Below are positions 4,872-6,721 of a stretch of 6,721 bases of DNA, in pieces; positions within the stretch are counted from its first letter, which is position 1, and every line of letters starts with the position of its first letter. Source of the DNA: an uncultured Oceanospirillaceae bacterium. GTDB lineage: Bacteria; Pseudomonadota; Gammaproteobacteria; Pseudomonadales; Oceanobacteraceae. A program made the position numbers and the translations under genes. The stretch is from contig CALJVD010000147.1 in the NCBI GenBank assembly GCA_937974825.1, positions 1 through 6,721 on the forward strand, in the 5' to 3' direction. The notes beneath the pieces were generated by a model. The model did not search any database. It had not been told where the DNA came from and saw nothing but the letters and a program-made list of their open reading frames with translations.

Positions 4872-6179
4872 ATGGATCTTAATAAACACTTGGCTAAATC
4901 TCTAAAGACACTGACGCCTAATGGCGTGATATGGGTGGGGTTTAGCGGTGGCTTAGATTCAACGGTTTTACTGCATCTGTTAATTCAACAGCCGCATTTA
5001 AAAGCACGCATTAACGCTGTGCATGTGCATCATGGATTATCCGCCAATGCCGATGCGTGGTTGTCGCATTGCCAACAACAATGTGAACATTGGCAGGTTC
5101 CTTTTTACTCCGAAAAAGTACAGTTAAATGACCTAGCTGATGGCGTCGAGCAAGCGGCTCGTGCCGCCCGTTATGGGGTGTATAAACAGTACTGTCAGAG
5201 TGGTGATTCCTTGCTTTTGGCGCAGCACGCAGATGATCAGCTAGAAACGTTTTTTATGCGCTTATTGCGTGGCGCAGGCTTACATGGACTCACGGCCATA
5301 GCAGCAGAGCGCCAGTTTTCTGATAACGTTCAACTACTGCGTCCATTGTTATCTGTTAGCCGAGCGGAGCTTGAGCAGTACGTTCAGCAGCATCAATTAA
5401 ACTGGGTAGAAGATGAGTCAAATTCAGATAGCCGTTTTGAACGAAACTGGTGGCGTAATGAAATACTGCCCGTCTTGTGGCGAAAGTTTCCGCAGCGTAA
5501 AAAAGCGGTGCTTCGCAGTATTGAGCAGCTTCAACAAGACCAACAGCTATTAGACGAGTTACTTACCCCCATCATTAACCAAGCGTGTATTGAATGGCGC
5601 TGGCCCAGTTGTTTTCCCGTTGGCTTAGATATTCAACAGCTCAATGCGTTACCAGAGCATTATAAGCCTTATGTGGTGCGTGGTTGGCTAGGTAAAAATG
5701 GACTCATGCAACCATCACAGCAGTGGTTAGTTCAGTTGCAGCAGGATGTTATACAAGCGCGAGTCGATGCTCAGCCAGTATTAAGTCTTGCCGACTGGCA
5801 AGTGCAGCGTCATAAACAAAAGCTGTTTGTTTTTAAACCACATGCAGTGGAAACCGAACAAAGTATATTCTTAAGCCAAGAGCAGGTTATTGCATGGTCG
5901 GGTGGCGTTATTACCGTTGCAGCGGCTCAGTTTGGAATGAAAGCCGGAGAATATACGCTTACTAGTGCAGGTAAGGTAAGAGGGCAGCGCCTTCAAGCTA
6001 AAGACAGACCGCCTAAGACGGTGAAAGCCTTTTTACAGGAAGCCGATATACCTACGGCCTTGCGTGACAGTTGGCCAGTACTTCTGCAGAATGATCATTT
6101 AGTGTCTATTATAGGTATTGCTCAGGCTGAGCAAATAGAGGACGTTAATGGATTAGTGCTAGGCTATTTAGCACACTAG
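4872..6179 (+). CDS. tilS: tRNA(Ile)-lysidine synthetase TilS
   Basis: TilS uses ATP and lysine to convert C34 of the CAU-anticodon isoleucine tRNA to lysidine, changing it to read AUA. The 435-residue product is close to the E. coli length (432). The PP-loop ATP-binding motif SGGLDS is at 25-30. Other N-domain signatures are HVHHGLS (51-57), EQAARAARY (93-101), HADDQLET (119-126) with RLLRGAGLHGL (130-140), and EDESNSD...RNWWRNEILP (180-200). The C-terminal TilS domain is recognisable near the end by RGQRLQAKDRPPKTVKAFLQE-like sequence followed by Ile-Pro-Thr-Ala-Leu-Arg-Asp and Trp-Pro-Val-Leu. I chose ATG 4872. An in-frame TTG at 4866 would add two residues, but the GAAG at 4858-4861 lies ten bases from the ATG and only four from the TTG. 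It follows the cytochrome gene by 21 bases with no visible terminator, so it may be partly co-transcribed with it. The product is cytoplasmic and normally essential. Confidence 0.96.
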   Translation: MDLNKHLAKSLKTLTPNGVIWVGFSGGLDSTVLLHLLIQQPHLKARINAVHVHHGLSANADAWLSHCQQQCEHWQVPFYSEKVQLNDLADGVEQAARAARYGVYKQYCQSGDSLLLAQHADDQLETFFMRLLRGAGLHGLTAIAAERQFSDNVQLLRPLLSVSRAELEQYVQQHQLNWVEDESNSDSRFERNWWRNEILPVLWRKFPQRKKAVLRSIEQLQQDQQLLDELLTPIINQACIEWRWPSCFPVGLDIQQLNALPEHYKPYVVRGWLGKNGLMQPSQQWLVQLQQDVIQARVDAQPVLSLADWQVQRHKQKLFVFKPHAVETEQSIFLSQEQVIAWSGGVITVAAAQFGMKAGEYTLTSAGKVRGQRLQAKDRPPKTVKAFLQEADIPTALRDSWPVLLQNDHLVSIIGIAQAEQIEDVNGLVLGYLAH

Positions 6180-6200
6180 TGCTTAGTGTTATTGATTGAT

Positions 6201-6721
6201 ATGAAAGTAAATCCACGCTTTATAATATTTTTGCTTGTTATCTCTGCATTGATAATCATTTCTTACGATAGTCGGCCAGACCGCCAGCCTATCTTAAGGG
6301 CCAGTATTGATAAAATCCGAGGGTACTTAACCCCTAATAGTACGGGCGATGGTTATTTAGAGAAATTACATAAACAGCTGCCAACCAAGCCCTTTCAGTT
6401 ACCCAAAATACTGACTGATCAAAGTGAAAAAGAAACAGAGTTACTTAAACAAAGCGTTCCAGAGAAAGAAGAACTGTCAGTGATACAGGCACCCACGTCG
6501 ACCAAAGAAAAGACAGAGTTAAACCTTTCTTTACCTGACGATTGGGAACTCTATGAATGGGAAAAACCGACTTATTACTCAAGTTATCCTAATTTCTTTG
6601 TCCCTAAAGAAAAAAACAATAAGCGCTTTGGCGTATCGGGGGCATTGCATTTGGATGACAGCGATGAGGCTAACGATGAACCACTTGAAAAGACCATTCT
6701 AGGTGGGGAAGTAGAACTTAA
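6201..6721 (+). CDS. Membrane-anchored protein of unknown function (partial, runs off the right edge)
   Basis: An open frame from ATG 6201 to the end of the window, giving 173 codons without a stop; the C-terminus is missing. I do not recognise the family. Residues 7-20 are strongly hydrophobic (Phe-Ile-Ile-Phe-Leu-Leu-Val start) after a Lys/Arg-containing N-terminus, consistent with a signal anchor that places the rest in the periplasm. Next come a basic segment (24-41), a hydrophilic Glu/Lys/Gln-rich linker (about 71-108), and then a Trp/Tyr-rich stretch (114-133). The visible end (143-173) alternates Val/Leu/Ile with Gly and acidic residues and looks like beta-strands. No ribosome site stands out before the ATG. 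GTG 6186 and TTG 6192 are in frame but also lack one, so the exact start is uncertain. It lies 21 bases after tilS. Base composition resembles that of its neighbours. Confidence 0.7.
   Translation, partial: MKVNPRFIIFLLVISALIIISYDSRPDRQPILRASIDKIRGYLTPNSTGDGYLEKLHKQLPTKPFQLPKILTDQSEKETELLKQSVPEKEELSVIQAPTSTKEKTELNLSLPDDWELYEWEKPTYYSSYPNFFVPKEKNNKRFGVSGALHLDDSDEANDEPLEKTILGGEVEL

Noticed and set aside
6171..6188. Possible terminator after tilS (GCAC/GTGC stem, CACTAGTG palindrome)
   Set aside because: The stem is only four bp, overlaps the tilS stop codon, and is not followed by a T run.

Overview
The window is a densely packed stretch of one-strand bacterial DNA. Seven complete genes and one gene cut by the right edge all read left to right. 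The moderately AT-rich codon use, Shine-Dalgarno spacing, Gram-negative outer-membrane barrel protein and a TilS of the usual proteobacterial length (435 aa) suggest a gammaproteobacterium, possibly marine. No rRNA or taxon-specific marker is present, so this placement is an inference.

Layout: (1) bases 18-4850 look like one operon of six genes. In order they encode a small secreted protein with a Cys-Leu-Cys motif, a short three-haem cytochrome c, an outer-membrane porin, a YeeE/YedE (TsuA-like) membrane transporter, a TusA-like sulfur carrier, and a membrane-anchored five-haem cytochrome c with a C-terminal non-haem domain. Gaps run from a 4-base overlap to 19 bases, and no intergenic terminator is visible. 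(2) Bases 4872-6179 encode TilS, the tRNA(Ile) lysidine synthetase, a housekeeping gene only 21 bases behind the cytochrome gene. (3) Bases 6201-6721 hold the start of an unrecognised membrane-anchored protein that runs off the window.

How the genes may work together (inference): the porin admits a small anion, and the two cytochromes (eight haems in total) move electrons in the periplasm to or from a sulfur or selenium/tellurium oxyanion. The YeeE/YedE protein, with three Cys in the family's signature positions, then carries the product across the inner membrane to the cytoplasmic TusA-like protein. The YeeE/YedE plus TusA pair is an established pairing for thiosulfate-type sulfur uptake. 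Adding a porin, two multihaem cytochromes and a tiny secreted protein recalls, in composition only, the Geobacter ext gene clusters linked to selenite/tellurite reduction. No molybdopterin catalytic subunit is in the window, so the substrate and direction of electron flow cannot be read from the sequence.

The main things to recheck are the composition of this cluster, the TusA variant motif CPHV in place of CPxP, the CxC mini-protein, and GC-rich perfect hairpins just inside the start of three of the operon genes.
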